DNA of 64,000 nucleotides from Phycisphaerae bacterium. Its GTDB lineage: Bacteria; Planctomycetota; Phycisphaerae; SM23-33. Shown in pieces: positions 1 through 7,984 of this stretch. The translations under genes and the position numbers were made by a program. Every line of letters begins with the position of its first letter. Positions within the stretch are counted from its first letter, which is position 1. The stretch spans positions 52,748 through 116,747 of the forward strand of contig DRGC01000062.1 in assembly GCA_011050235.1 (NCBI GenBank). The letters are read 5' to 3'. The notes beneath the pieces are model-generated. The model saw only the letters and a list, made by a program, of their open reading frames with translations, was not told the DNA's origin and searched no databases.

Positions 1-313
1 CGAGCGTTTCGATGGCGGCCTGTGAGAGGCGCGAGTCCTTGCGGGTCTGCACCAGGCGCGACAGGACCTCGTCGAACTGCGGGAGGGTCTGCATCTGAAA
101 GCCGCCCGCGATGGCCTTGATCTGAAATGCGGCGCCCTGTTGCCGGTAGCGGGTGTTCAACTGCTCGATGGTCTTTCGGACCGTCGCCTGGCTGGTGGTC
201 TGTGTGACGTCGCAGATCTTCGCAGCCGTCAGGGGGGTGTTGCTGGCCAGCAGGATCGCTTCGACCGATGCGGCGAAATCGTCGGCCGGCGGTGTCGTGG
301 GCTGATCGTTCAT
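1..313 (-). CDS. scpB: Segregation and condensation protein B, N-terminal part (cut by left edge)
   Basis: The reverse strand opens with ATG at 313 and stays open to base 1, giving about 104 residues. The protein reads like the first winged-helix half of ScpB: an early SVEAILLAS helix, the IAGGFQMQT strand and the LSQAAIETL helix that follows it in this family. ScpB joins ScpA and SMC in the condensin-like complex that compacts and segregates the chromosome. The C-terminal half lies outside the window. It is divergent from fmt, with 245 bp between the two. The family call is from remembered motifs, not a search. Confidence 0.85.
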   Translation of the reverse strand, partial: MNDQPTTPPADDFAASVEAILLASNTPLTAAKICDVTQTTSQATVRKTIEQLNTRYRQQGAAFQIKAIAGGFQMQTLPQFDEVLSRLVQTRKDSRLSQAAIETL

Positions 314-408
314 GGCTGTAACTTAGTTGAGATTGCGAGGGCTCGTCAAGGTTATGACGACACGCCGCCGCGAGTGCAAGGGTGGTAGAAGCTTTCGGGG
401 TGCGGCCT

Positions 409-437
409 TTGTGGTCGTAAGCGGCCAGTTTTATAAC
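409..437 (+). promoter_or_regulatory. Candidate sigma-70 promoter for fmt-rsmB-smpB
   Basis: TTGTGG at 409-414, a 17-base spacer, then TATAAC at 432-437. The -10 box matches five of six consensus bases, the -35 box only three. It lies 122 bases before the fmt start in the scpB/fmt divergent gap. Pattern match only. Confidence 0.4.
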
Positions 438-558
438 GCAGAGATACTGTTGGACGTGGCGGAACTATATCAAGGATTTGTGATTCGGGCCAGTGGGCTA
501 GGGCATTTGGCCTTGTGGGCGTCGGCCGGGCGTAGACAATGGCCGGCTGAGGTGAACG

Positions 559-1515
559 ATGAAGGTGGTGTTCTTTGGCAGCGGGACGTTCGCCGTGCCG
601 TCTTTGCAGGCGGCGGCATCGGCCCATGAGATTGTTCGGATCGTCACGCAGCGGGCGCGGCCGGCGGGGCGCGGGGGCAAGATGCGCCCAACGCCGGTGG
701 CGACAGCGGCGGAGCAGATGGGGCGCGAGGTCGTCGAGTGCGGCGACGTCAACAGCGCCGAGGCGGTCGAAGCTGTCGCCGCCTGTGGGGCCGATGTGAT
801 CTGCGTGGCCGATTTCGGCCAACGTGTCCACCGGCCGATGCGCGAGGCGGCGCGGCTGGGGGCGCTGAACGTGCATGGATCGATCCTGCCCGCGCTTCGC
901 GGCGCTGCGCCAGTCAACTGGGCGATCATTCGCGGCCTGGAGCGGACGGGTGTGACGACGTTTCGACTGGTCGACGAAATGGACGCCGGGGCGATTTATC
1001 TGATCAAGGAGACCGCCATCGAGCCCGGCGAGACGGCCGAGCAGTTGAAGGCCCGCCTGGCCGAGCTTGGGGCCGAGGCGATCTGTGAAACGCTGGATGG
1101 GCTGGCGGCCGGGTCGCTGGAGGCGACCGAGCAGGACCACACGAAAGCGACGCGCGCGCCCAAGCTGAAGAAATCCGACGGACGGATCGACTGGCGGGCG
1201 GATGCGAAGACGATCCGCGATCTCATCCATGGCGCCTGGCCGTGGCCGGGCGGGCAGGCGGTGTTGGCCCGTCAGGCGGGCGGGGATGTGGCGGTCGTCA
1301 TCGCGCGTGCGACGGTCGAGGATGTCGGCGGCGGGGGGCAGAGCCCCGGCATGTTCGACGACGAGCTGCGGGTCCGGACGGGTGGGGGTCGGCTGCGAAT
1401 TGACCAGATCAAGCCGGCTGGCAAGCGCCTGATGGCGTGGGCCGACTTCGTTAACGGCTATCGGATCGCCCTGGGCGATCGGTTTGTTGAAGTTGAGGTC
1501 GATGATGTCGGTTAG
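559..1515 (+). CDS. fmt: Methionyl-tRNA formyltransferase
   Basis: A 318-residue protein that formylates initiator Met-tRNA using 10-formyl-tetrahydrofolate. The N-terminal formyltransferase domain (about residues 1-200) starts with VVFFGSGTFAVPSL. It carries NVHGSILP with the catalytic Asn104 and His106, RGAAPVNWAI, and Asp142 in VDEMDAG, the usual Asn-His-Asp triad. The C-terminal tRNA-binding domain follows (IDWRADAKTIRDLIHG). A GAGGTG stretch lies just before the ATG. The stop overlaps the start of rsmB, and smpB follows at once, so the three probably form one translation-related operon. Length is normal for the family. Confidence 0.95.
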   Translation: MKVVFFGSGTFAVPSLQAAASAHEIVRIVTQRARPAGRGGKMRPTPVATAAEQMGREVVECGDVNSAEAVEAVAACGADVICVADFGQRVHRPMREAARLGALNVHGSILPALRGAAPVNWAIIRGLERTGVTTFRLVDEMDAGAIYLIKETAIEPGETAEQLKARLAELGAEAICETLDGLAAGSLEATEQDHTKATRAPKLKKSDGRIDWRADAKTIRDLIHGAWPWPGGQAVLARQAGGDVAVVIARATVEDVGGGGQSPGMFDDELRVRTGGGRLRIDQIKPAGKRLMAWADFVNGYRIALGDRFVEVEVDDVG

Positions 1516-2875
1516 CGCGCGGGATATCGCCGTTTGGGCCCTTCGGGATCGGGCTGGAAACGTGACGGCCTCATTGCGACGCCTGCTGGACGAGCGGGAT
1601 GTCACACCGGTGGATCGAGGTCTGGCCCGCGAGTTGGCCTTGGGCGTGGTCCGGCGGCGCGGGACGCTCGAGGCGATTCTGAAAAGCTTCCTGGCCCAGC
1701 CTGGCAAGAAGGTGCCATCCCCCATTCACGAGATCCTGCTGGTCGGGTTGTATCAGATTCTGTTCCTGGACCGCGTGCCGGAGTTCGCGGCCGTCAACGA
1801 GGCCGTTCGCCAGGCGTCGATGGGAGAGCGAAAGGGGCGCGGCGGGTTCGTCAACGGTGTGCTTCGCAGTATTATCCGGAGCATCTCGCCGGCCGAGACC
1901 GGGCGGGGACCGATAGCGCCGGACGTTATTCCGGTGGCGGTGGAGACCCATCGGCGGGTGGATCGGGCGGTGTTCGCCGATCCGAAGGACGAGCCGGCGA
2001 CGTACCTGGCCCAGGCCTATTCGTTGCCGCCGGCCCTGGCCGAGCGATGGCTGGAACAGACCGATGGCAAGTTGCCCCCGGCGATCCGCTGGGCTGCCCA
2101 GAGCGACACCTCGCCGCCGCTGATCGCTCGGGTGAACCGTCTGCGGGCGACTGTGGGCGAGGCGATCGCGGCCCTGGAAGCCGAGGGCATCGAGACGACC
2201 GGCCACAGCAACGGCCAAAGCATCGTCTTCGCCCAGCACCTGGATGTTACATCGCTGGGCGTGTTCCGGGACGGTTGGATCCAGCCTCAGGACCCCACGG
2301 CGACGGGGGTCGTGACCGGCGCTGACGTACGGGCGGGGATGAAGGTGCTGGATTTTTGCGCATCGCCGGGGACCAAGACCACGCACCTGGCCGAGCGCAT
2401 GGACAATGCGGGCGAGATCGTGGCGCTGGACGTTTCGCAGGAGAAGCTTCAGCCGATTCTCGACAACTGCCGGCGCATGGGGGTCGACATCGTCACGACC
2501 GCGGAGGCCAAGCAACTCGGCGGCCTGTCGGCGATGGATTTCGATCTGGTGCTGGTGGACGCCCCGTGCAGCAACACGGGCGTGTTGGCGCGACGGCCCG
2601 AGGCGCGGTGGCGGTTCTCGGGGCGGGCGATGAGCAAGCTGGTCGACGACCAGAAATCGCTCCTGTCGGCGGCGTCGCATTTCGTTCGCCCGGGCGGGCA
2701 GTTGGTCTACAGCACCTGCAGCATCGAGCGGGAAGAGGATCATGGGATGGTTGGCTTCGCGCAAAATCGTCTGGGCCTGTCGCTGGCGGCTGAGAAGCTC
2801 ACACGGCCCGGCGGCGCCGACGATCCGACCCGATGGCATGACGGCGGGTACTATGCTATATTTCGTCGGCCGTAA
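1505..2875 (+). CDS. rsmB: 16S rRNA (cytosine-967 C5) methyltransferase RsmB/Sun
   Basis: A NusB-like RNA-binding domain (about residues 1-140, ending FVNGVLRSI) is fused to a Rossmann SAM methyltransferase. Motif I reads LDFCASPGTKTTHLAE (near residue 282). DAPCS holds the helper Cys355 and YSTCS the nucleophile Cys405, the two cysteines expected of RNA m5C methyltransferases. Two adjacent ATGs are possible (1502, 1505). A GAGG at 1495-1498 lies 6 bases before 1505, which I prefer. The start lies inside the end of fmt, implying translational coupling. Predicted length is 456 residues. Confidence 0.93.
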   Translation: MSVSARDIAVWALRDRAGNVTASLRRLLDERDVTPVDRGLARELALGVVRRRGTLEAILKSFLAQPGKKVPSPIHEILLVGLYQILFLDRVPEFAAVNEAVRQASMGERKGRGGFVNGVLRSIIRSISPAETGRGPIAPDVIPVAVETHRRVDRAVFADPKDEPATYLAQAYSLPPALAERWLEQTDGKLPPAIRWAAQSDTSPPLIARVNRLRATVGEAIAALEAEGIETTGHSNGQSIVFAQHLDVTSLGVFRDGWIQPQDPTATGVVTGADVRAGMKVLDFCASPGTKTTHLAERMDNAGEIVALDVSQEKLQPILDNCRRMGVDIVTTAEAKQLGGLSAMDFDLVLVDAPCSNTGVLARRPEARWRFSGRAMSKLVDDQKSLLSAASHFVRPGGQLVYSTCSIEREEDHGMVGFAQNRLGLSLAAEKLTRPGGADDPTRWHDGGYYAIFRRP

Positions 2876-2911
2876 CGGATGACGAAAGCCCATCTCCGCG
2901 CGGTCTACCCC

Positions 2912-3397
2912 ATGGCCAAGAAAGACAAGCAACCCAAGCGCCCCCATGGCGTTCGCATCAAGAACCGCCGGGCCTGGCGCGATTTTCATATCGAGGCCAA
3001 GGTCGAGTGCGGCATCGAACTGCTGGGGACGGAGGTCAAAAGCCTTCGCGCCGGACAGGTCAAGATCGACGAGGCCCACGCCCGCGTGAAACGGGGCGAG
3101 TTGTTTCTGATCGGGGCGAACTTTGCCCTTTATCCGCAGGCGGCCCCGGGGATGCAGCACGTCCCCACGCGTGAGCGCAAGCTGCTGCTGCACCGCCGCC
3201 AGATCAACGAGATCGAGGCCCACGTGCGGCAGAAGGGCCGAACCGTCGTGCCGCTGGAGGTGTATTTCAAGCGGGGGTGGGCCAAGTGCGTCTTGGGACT
3301 GGCCGTCGGCAAACGACAATTCGACAAACGCGCAGACCTCAAGAAGCGCGAGCAGGAGCGCGAAATGTCGCGCCACATGCGCCGCTCACGCCGATAG
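2912..3397 (+). CDS. smpB: SsrA-binding protein SmpB
   Basis: SmpB binds the tRNA-like part of tmRNA and brings it to stalled ribosomes. The protein has KNRRAWRDFHIEAKVECG, GTEVKSLRAG and the basic C-terminal tail that sits in the mRNA channel (RADLKKREQEREMSRHM). An upstream in-frame ATG at 2879 would add 11 residues. I chose 2912 because MAKKDKQ is the typical family start and gives 161 residues, near the usual 150-160. It follows rsmB by 36 bases. Its RNA partner ssrA lies 2.35 kb downstream on the same strand, beyond the opposing symporter gene. Confidence 0.95.
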   Translation: MAKKDKQPKRPHGVRIKNRRAWRDFHIEAKVECGIELLGTEVKSLRAGQVKIDEAHARVKRGELFLIGANFALYPQAAPGMQHVPTRERKLLLHRRQINEIEAHVRQKGRTVVPLEVYFKRGWAKCVLGLAVGKRQFDKRADLKKREQEREMSRHMRRSRR

Positions 3398-3412
3398 GCC
3401 CTCCCGCCGGCG

Positions 3413-5551
3413 CTAGATTTCCGAAACCTGCCTGCCGCCATTCTTGCCAGCTTTGATCGCCCGGTAGAAGCACCATATCAGCCCGATGACCAGCATGGCG
3501 ATCATCAAGGCCAGGACAACGTGGCCAGGCGCCGATAGCTCCTGGGGCGCGGCGGGCGCTGTTTCGGATGTCTTTGTGGCGGCTGCGATGGGGTTGAGAG
3601 CAACCAGGCAATAAAGGATGAGCCCGAAAGCTGAGCCAAGCGTCAGCACGCCTACGCCGGCCGACAGGCGGGCCAGGCTGCTCGGACGGCGATCGGCCTT
3701 TTCGGCGCGGCTTACGGTTCGCCCGCCAAGCAAGATGACGACCACGGTCAGGACTGCGACGATGGCCGGAGTCAGGGATATCGTGGCGACGTTAAGGCCC
3801 AGGAACGTGTGGGATCCTGACTCCGTCGGGATCCCCCCGGCCGACAGCATGCGTGCGACCGTACACGCGACCCCGCCGATAGCGACGACAAGCAGCCCTG
3901 TAGCGACCATGCCCCGCCGCCGGCCCACGCTTTGTTGCCCAATATGCTCGGCGTGGGCGTTCGCGCCGGCCGATCGAATGACGCTCAGGATCACGGCTAA
4001 GACCGGAATCGCGCCGGCGATTAACAGGGCGACGAATTTCGTTGGATCGAGTTCGCCGGTCTCGGGATTATGGATCAGGCCGCCTGCCTTGGTAAGTTCC
4101 TCCATGATGGACCATGCGAACAGCGCGGAGAGTATGATCGGAGCGAAATACCGGATGATCCAATCCCACCAGACGCCGAGCTTCCAGTCGCTGCGCTCGT
4201 TGGCGTGTTCTCGCAGGCGGCCGATGCGATAGGCCCAGCCGACGACGACGGCTTCGAGCAGGCCAAGCAGGACGATGCCGCCCCACGGGTTGTTGATGAA
4301 CTCATCGATCTGCCCCAGCCATGCCAGTCCGCCGCGCGTGCAGTAGACCAGGCCCACGGCAAAGCCCACCACCGTCATCCCAATCAGCGTCCTGCCGCGA
4401 CGCCAGCCGGTCTTGTCCACAATGGACGCCAGCACGCTCTCGGTGATGCTGAAGGCCGAGTCGATCCCCAACGTCAGCAGCGCGATGAAGAAAACTGCCC
4501 CGAACCACGCGGCATATGGCAGTTGGGCCAACGCATAAGGGAATGCAACAAACGCCAACCCCGCATCCTTTATGGCAACATCCTCTACGGGCACGGGATT
4601 GCCGGCCTGCTGTGTCGCGAACGCCATCGCGCCGAGCGTTGCGAAGACGGCGATTCCGGCCATGAAGCTCGTGGCGACATCGGCCAGGCCGATGATGGTC
4701 GCGTTATTGTTGATGTCGCTCTTGCGGTGAAGGAAGCTGGCGTAGGTGATCATCACGCCGAAGGCCAGACTCATCGAGAAGAACATTTGCCCGAACGCCC
4801 ATCGCCACGTGTCGGGGCTGGCTAGCTTCTCCCATGTTGGATGCAGGAAGAAGTTCAGTCCTTGGGTCGCACCGGGAAGGGTCAGCCCGCGGACCATCAG
4901 GATCAGCAGCATGATCCACGGCAGGGGGACGGTCCAGAGGACGACTTTGGACACCAACCGGACCCCCTTGAAAATGCACAGGTACATGGCTACCCACGTC
5001 ACGGCCAAGGCGATCACAATCGGCGTAACGAACCCTCCCAGAGCGTGGGGCTTTGTTCCCGCAGCAAGTTCTGCCGGGGTCCACCTGTTCAGGAAGGTGT
5101 ACTTAAAGAAATCGGCGGCCTTGCCGACCCCCGCAGCGCCTTCAGCCGCCCACGGAAGCTTGCCGCCGTCGAAGATACCTTGCACGCAGAACACCAGGAA
5201 GTTTCCGCAATAGGCCAAGATCACCGGATAGTAGGTGATGATGACGAACCCCAGCAGAATGCCCCACCAGCCGATCGGCTCGGTCTTGCGATTGATGGCG
5301 CGGAAGGCGTTGGGGGCGGCCCTTTGCGTCATGTGGCCCAGGGACAGTTCCAGGATCAGCAGCGGTATGCCGATGGCGACCATGGCAAAGATGTAAGGGA
5401 TTAGGAATGCACCGCCCCCGTGGGCGTAGACCTTGTAGGTGAACCCCCACAGGTTGCCCAGCCCCACGGCCGACCCGACGGCGGCCAGGACAAAGCCGGT
5501 CCGCGACCCCCAGTTCTCTCGCTGCGAGTCCAGAAGCGGGCTCTCTGACAT
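3413..5551 (-). CDS. Sodium:neurotransmitter symporter (SNF/NSS) family transporter
   Basis: A 712-residue membrane protein of the LeuT-fold family, which couples uptake of amino acids or related solutes to the Na+ gradient. The unwound TM1 signature is clear (SAVGLGNLWGFTYKVYAHGG), followed by GGAFLIPYIF and many hydrophobic helices. TM6-TM8 features such as FFSMSLAFGVMITYASF and GIDSAFSITESV are present. About 12 core helices are followed by extra C-terminal segments, longer than LeuT (about 515 residues). The ATG at 5551 is preceded by AAAGGAA. The substrate cannot be read from sequence. Convergent with smpB. Confidence 0.92.
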   Translation of the reverse strand: MSESPLLDSQRENWGSRTGFVLAAVGSAVGLGNLWGFTYKVYAHGGGAFLIPYIFAMVAIGIPLLILELSLGHMTQRAAPNAFRAINRKTEPIGWWGILLGFVIITYYPVILAYCGNFLVFCVQGIFDGGKLPWAAEGAAGVGKAADFFKYTFLNRWTPAELAAGTKPHALGGFVTPIVIALAVTWVAMYLCIFKGVRLVSKVVLWTVPLPWIMLLILMVRGLTLPGATQGLNFFLHPTWEKLASPDTWRWAFGQMFFSMSLAFGVMITYASFLHRKSDINNNATIIGLADVATSFMAGIAVFATLGAMAFATQQAGNPVPVEDVAIKDAGLAFVAFPYALAQLPYAAWFGAVFFIALLTLGIDSAFSITESVLASIVDKTGWRRGRTLIGMTVVGFAVGLVYCTRGGLAWLGQIDEFINNPWGGIVLLGLLEAVVVGWAYRIGRLREHANERSDWKLGVWWDWIIRYFAPIILSALFAWSIMEELTKAGGLIHNPETGELDPTKFVALLIAGAIPVLAVILSVIRSAGANAHAEHIGQQSVGRRRGMVATGLLVVAIGGVACTVARMLSAGGIPTESGSHTFLGLNVATISLTPAIVAVLTVVVILLGGRTVSRAEKADRRPSSLARLSAGVGVLTLGSAFGLILYCLVALNPIAAATKTSETAPAAPQELSAPGHVVLALMIAMLVIGLIWCFYRAIKAGKNGGRQVSEI

Positions 5552-5688
5552 GACGGGATTCCTTTGGCTGCGATAAGGCTACTTAAGCGAGTGGGTATAT
5601 TGGCTAAGACCGGCCGGCGAGACAACTATTTCTTGGTCCATGGGTTGACGAAGGGATGCGAATACCGTTCCCGGAGGCGGCGTTTCAG

Positions 5689-5718
5689 TTCGCACCCCGG
5701 CCCGGCCGATGTTATAAT
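5689..5718 (+). promoter_or_regulatory. Promoter of tmRNA gene ssrA
   Basis: A perfect TATAAT at 5713-5718 lies 18 bases after TTCGCA (5689-5694, four of six consensus bases). The mature tmRNA 5' end is 30 bases further on, leaving a short leader for RNase P to remove. Confidence 0.6.
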
Positions 5719-5747
5719 AAGGGTGAGCAAGATGCTTTGACTTTGCC

Positions 5748-6102
5748 GGGGGCGAACTGGATTCGACCGGGCGAGTTGAGGCGTCGGTGGCGTGCCCAGG
5801 TTCCAAGGAGGCCTGGTAAAACACCTTGGGTAACTTTTTACTTGCCAACACTGATTTGGCACTGGCTGCTTAATCTTAAGTAGCCCGCCTGCGGCTTCTT
5901 GCCCGTGAGGGGCCGCAAGGCGACGAAAAGCGGGCTTGCTGGTCGGGAGTGGTGCGGTTACCCGGCCGGGACTTTGGTCGCACTGGCTGAGCCTGGACCG
6001 TGTCGCTGCGGGCCTTGCTCGGCGAGATTAAACCAGCGACTATGCACGTAGAGGCCGGCGCTGAAACGTCACGGGACGCGGGTTCGATTCCCGCCGCCTC
6101 CA
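5748..6102 (+). ncRNA. ssrA: Transfer-messenger RNA (tmRNA), tag ANTDLALAA
   Basis: A one-piece tmRNA of about 355 nt. The 5' GGGGGCG (5748-5754) pairs with CGCCTCC (6095-6101), and A6102 is the discriminator. The 5' part has the family sequence GAACTGGATTCGAC, and the 3' end the T arm GGGTTCGATTCCC. The resume codon is GCC at 5844, after TTACTT, which mirrors ATAGTC before GCA in E. coli. The frame reads Ala-Asn-Thr-Asp-Leu-Ala-Leu-Ala-Ala and stops at TAA 5871-5873. CCA is not encoded, so it must be added after transcription. The two arms enclose pseudoknot-like paired regions that I did not fold in full. Confidence 0.93.
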
Positions 6103-6189
6103 CTCGATGCGTCCAAGCGGCTCCTCCGGAGCCGTTTGGACTTACTCGTGGCAAGCCATCTGGCTTGACAGGAGTAACCGCATCGAGTG
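6101..6189. repeat. Cruciform (three-way junction) inverted repeat abutting the tmRNA 3' end
   Basis: An 11-bp outer stem pairs 6101-6111 (CACTCGATGCG) with 6179-6189. Inside it are two hairpins. Hairpin A pairs 6111-6124 with 6128-6141, 14 bp with one G-U. Hairpin B pairs TTACTC 6142-6147 with 6172-6177, with an inner CAAGCC/GGCTTG stem. It overlaps the last two bases of ssrA. A CTGAGCG...CGAAGG...CGAAGGG tract follows (6191-6228), before the GIY-YIG gene. It has no poly-T run, so it is not a classic terminator. Confidence 0.75.
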
Positions 6190-6253
6190 TCCTGAGCGCA
6201 GCGGCCGAAGGTCGCCCAGTCGAAGGGCATTTTGCCCCGGGGACGGAACCGTC

Positions 6254-6640
6254 TTGGACACATTCTTCCTCTACATCCTCCGTTGTGCAGACGGCTCCTA
6301 CTATGTCGGCTCGACGTCCGACCCGGTTGCCCGCCTTGAGGCACACAATGCCGGCCGAGGCCCGCGGTACACAGCCTGTCGGCGGCCGGTCGAGCTTGTT
6401 CACTCCGAGCCGTTTGAAACCATGGAGTCGGCCCGCCATCGGGAAGCCCAGCTCAAGAAGTGGTCGCGGGCCAAGAAGGAAGCCCTGATCGCCGGGGACA
6501 GAGAGCGGCTCCACGAACTGAGCCGGCGCCGCAGCCCGTCGGGAATGGCACGTCGCCAACCGGTACGCCGTTGCCTTCGAGACCGACCTCAAGACCCAGT
6601 CCGGCCACGCCTTCGCCAACCGCCACTTCTGGTAACGTGA
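6254..6640 (+). CDS. GIY-YIG nuclease-domain protein (YhbQ/UPF0213 type)
   Basis: The protein has LYILRCADGSYYVGST, the GIY-YIG first strand pair, then the conserved Arg in VARLEAHN, TACRRPVEL and the Glu-containing ESARHREAQLKKWSR helix. These are the small stand-alone GIY-YIG proteins of about 85-95 residues. No in-frame ATG lies near the domain. TTG at 6254 is my best start (128 residues). An ATG at 6107 would read through the cruciform repeat and is unlikely. About 35 extra arginine-rich C-terminal residues look like read-through into non-coding DNA. Function is unknown; nuclease activity is inferred from the family. Confidence 0.75.
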   Translation: MDTFFLYILRCADGSYYVGSTSDPVARLEAHNAGRGPRYTACRRPVELVHSEPFETMESARHREAQLKKWSRAKKEALIAGDRERLHELSRRRSPSGMARRQPVRRCLRDRPQDPVRPRLRQPPLLVT

Positions 6641-6713
6641 TCCCCGGCCCAGCCCTGCGTAGCTCGGCGGAAGAGCGAGCAAAGCAGGGCCAACCGCCAC
6701 GTCTGGTGAGGTG
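6615..6713. repeat. Imperfect 25-bp direct repeat pair around a hairpin
   Basis: Copies at 6615-6639 and 6689-6713 (both start GCCAACCGCCAC) agree at 22 of 25 bases. Between them GGCCCAGCCCTGC and GCAGGGCC form a stem. The first copy forms the end of the GIY-YIG reading frame. This could be a duplicated insertion boundary. Confidence 0.55.
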
Positions 6714-6751
6714 GCCCACTACGGCTACCGTTGCGATCTACCTTAATCCGG

Positions 6752-6781
6752 TTAGCGTCCCTCTATTATCCTGAGTATAAT
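6752..6781 (+). promoter_or_regulatory. Candidate promoter of the Skp-like lipoprotein gene
   Basis: TATAAT at 6776-6781 is perfect. TTAGCG, 18 bases upstream, matches only three of six -35 bases. The gene starts 81 bases downstream. Confidence 0.45.
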
Positions 6782-6862
6782 TCTGACAGCATGTCCGGCC
6801 CCGACGTATGGGTTGCCAACGGTTAACTTGTTCGAGGTTCTTGCAGAAAGGTTTGGTGGGTG

Positions 6863-7534
6863 ATGCTTAAACGAGTGTTGGTATCGGCCCTAGTAGCCGG
6901 AGCAATGGTATTCGCCGGATGCGGCGACAAGAGCGATGGCGGCGCATCGTCGTCTGGGCGAGTGGCCGTCGTCGACCTGAACAAGATCCTCGAAGATATC
7001 GGCCAGAGGGCCAGGATCGAAGAGGCCTCGCAGGTCCGCCAGCGGAATCTGGAGTTGTCCGTGCGTGTTCTGGAGCAGAACGCGCAGGCCAAACTGATAT
7101 CGCTGGTCGAGGAAGTCGGCGAGAGGCCGAAAATGGCGGGCTACGAGCCCACAGATGCCGAGAAGAAGCGCATCGATGAGTGGGTTGCCAAGATGCAGAA
7201 TCTCGAACGAGCGCGCCTGGATGCGGGCAACAAGATTCGCCAGGCCTTCAACCAGCAGCGTCAGGCCAATCAGCAGGTTATTCGCGCCGAGATCACAGAG
7301 ATGCGCGACAGGATCAGCCCTCTGGCCCAGCGAATCGCCAGAGAGAGGGGGTTGGATATAGTCATAGATAAATCGTCAGTGCTGGCCCATGACAGCGCGA
7401 TCGACATTACCGTCGCAGTGTTCGAGGAAGTCAACGAACTGCTCAAGGCGGGCGAGTTCCCGACGGTGACGGTCCCCGAGTTGTTGCAAGTGGTCCGCCA
7501 GCCGACGACGGATCCGGCCCCCGAGACGCCGTAA
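6863..7534 (+). CDS. OmpH/Skp-like periplasmic chaperone, predicted lipoprotein
   Basis: 223 residues. The N-terminus is a lipoprotein signal ending in a VFAGC lipobox. The mature part starts with a beta segment (GRVAVVDLNKIL) typical of Skp/OmpH, then a long charged helical hairpin rich in Glu, Arg and Gln (about residues 50-160). It closes with a strand (GLDIVIDKSSVLAHDSAIDIT) equivalent to the Skp C-terminal strand. Skp holds unfolded outer-membrane proteins in the periplasm. Membrane anchoring through a lipid is unusual for Skp, so this is a paralogue or a variant. A GTG directly before the chosen ATG is an alternative start. Confidence 0.75.
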   Translation: MLKRVLVSALVAGAMVFAGCGDKSDGGASSSGRVAVVDLNKILEDIGQRARIEEASQVRQRNLELSVRVLEQNAQAKLISLVEEVGERPKMAGYEPTDAEKKRIDEWVAKMQNLERARLDAGNKIRQAFNQQRQANQQVIRAEITEMRDRISPLAQRIARERGLDIVIDKSSVLAHDSAIDITVAVFEEVNELLKAGEFPTVTVPELLQVVRQPTTDPAPETP

Positions 7535-7564
7535 AGCAGTAGTCTTCAACGCGAACGTCTTCGC

Positions 7565-7684
7565 CTAACGGCGACGCCGTCTCAGGACGGCCAGGCCGCC
7601 CAGGGCCAGCAGGCTCATCGTCGCCGGTTCGGGGACGGTGGATAGGCTTACGTCGTTGCCGCTGCCGGCGGTGTATGAGATGAA
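7565..7684 (-). pseudogene. 3' end of a PEP-CTERM sorted protein gene (remnant)
   Basis: In reverse, the last ~38 codons read ISYTAGSGNDVSLST, then VPEPATMSLLALGGLAVL, then a run of arginines before TAG at 7565-7567. That is a complete PEP-CTERM tail: PEP motif, hydrophobic helix, basic end. It is normally cut by an exosortase, and is common on secreted planctomycete proteins. The frame stays open to 7903, but the rest is antisense to a glycyl-radical remnant. The genuine coding part therefore stops near 7684, and the gene is broken. Confidence 0.7.
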
Positions 7685-7849
7685 CAGGTCAACGCCGTCG
7701 ACAACGCCGACCTCCGCGACGCACAGGAACATCCCGACCAGTACCGCGACCTGGTGGTCCGCGTTGCCGGCTATTCCGACTACTTCGTCAACCTGGCAGA
7801 GAACATCCAGAACGAGGTCATCGCCCGCTCCGAGTTCAACGTCGTCTGA
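7685..7849 (+). pseudogene. C-terminal remnant of a glycyl radical enzyme (pyruvate formate-lyase superfamily)
   Basis: The + strand from 7685 encodes 54 residues ending at TGA 7847-7849. They read LRDAQEHPDQYRDLVVRVAG, YSDYFVNLAENIQNEVIAR, which is the glycyl-radical domain with the radical Gly at codon 7769-7771. No start codon or upstream enzyme body is present; the sequence before 7685 belongs to a PEP-CTERM gene on the other strand. It is therefore a fragment left by a deletion or recombination. Full-length enzymes of this superfamily need about 750-850 residues and an activase, neither of which is in the window. Confidence 0.75.
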
Positions 7850-7893
7850 CGATACAAGGCCATCCACCGTCTGCTTGAGGTCGACGGGGATTG

Positions 7894-7922
7894 ATCGGGA
7901 CATAAATGGTAACCGTCCCGAT
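7894..7922. repeat. Small inverted repeat
   Basis: ATCGGGAC (7894-7901) and GTCCCGAT (7915-7922) can pair around a 13-base loop. No T-run follows. It lies between the glycyl-radical remnant and the peptidase gene. I see nothing else in 7850-7984. Confidence 0.35.
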
Positions 7923-7984
7923 TAGCGCTCACTATCGGCCGCGAGAGTCGTTGACGCTGGCTGAGTACGTGAACCGCAGACGCA

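Noticed and set aside
2879..2911. Upstream ATG as the smpB start
   Set aside because: The extra 11 residues are not family-like and lie in the rsmB-smpB junction; MAKKDKQ at 2912 is the usual start.
7685..7903. N-terminal part of the frame ending in the PEP-CTERM tail as a real secreted protein
   Set aside because: It lacks a signal peptide and is exactly antisense to the glycyl-radical remnant, whose conservation explains the open frame.
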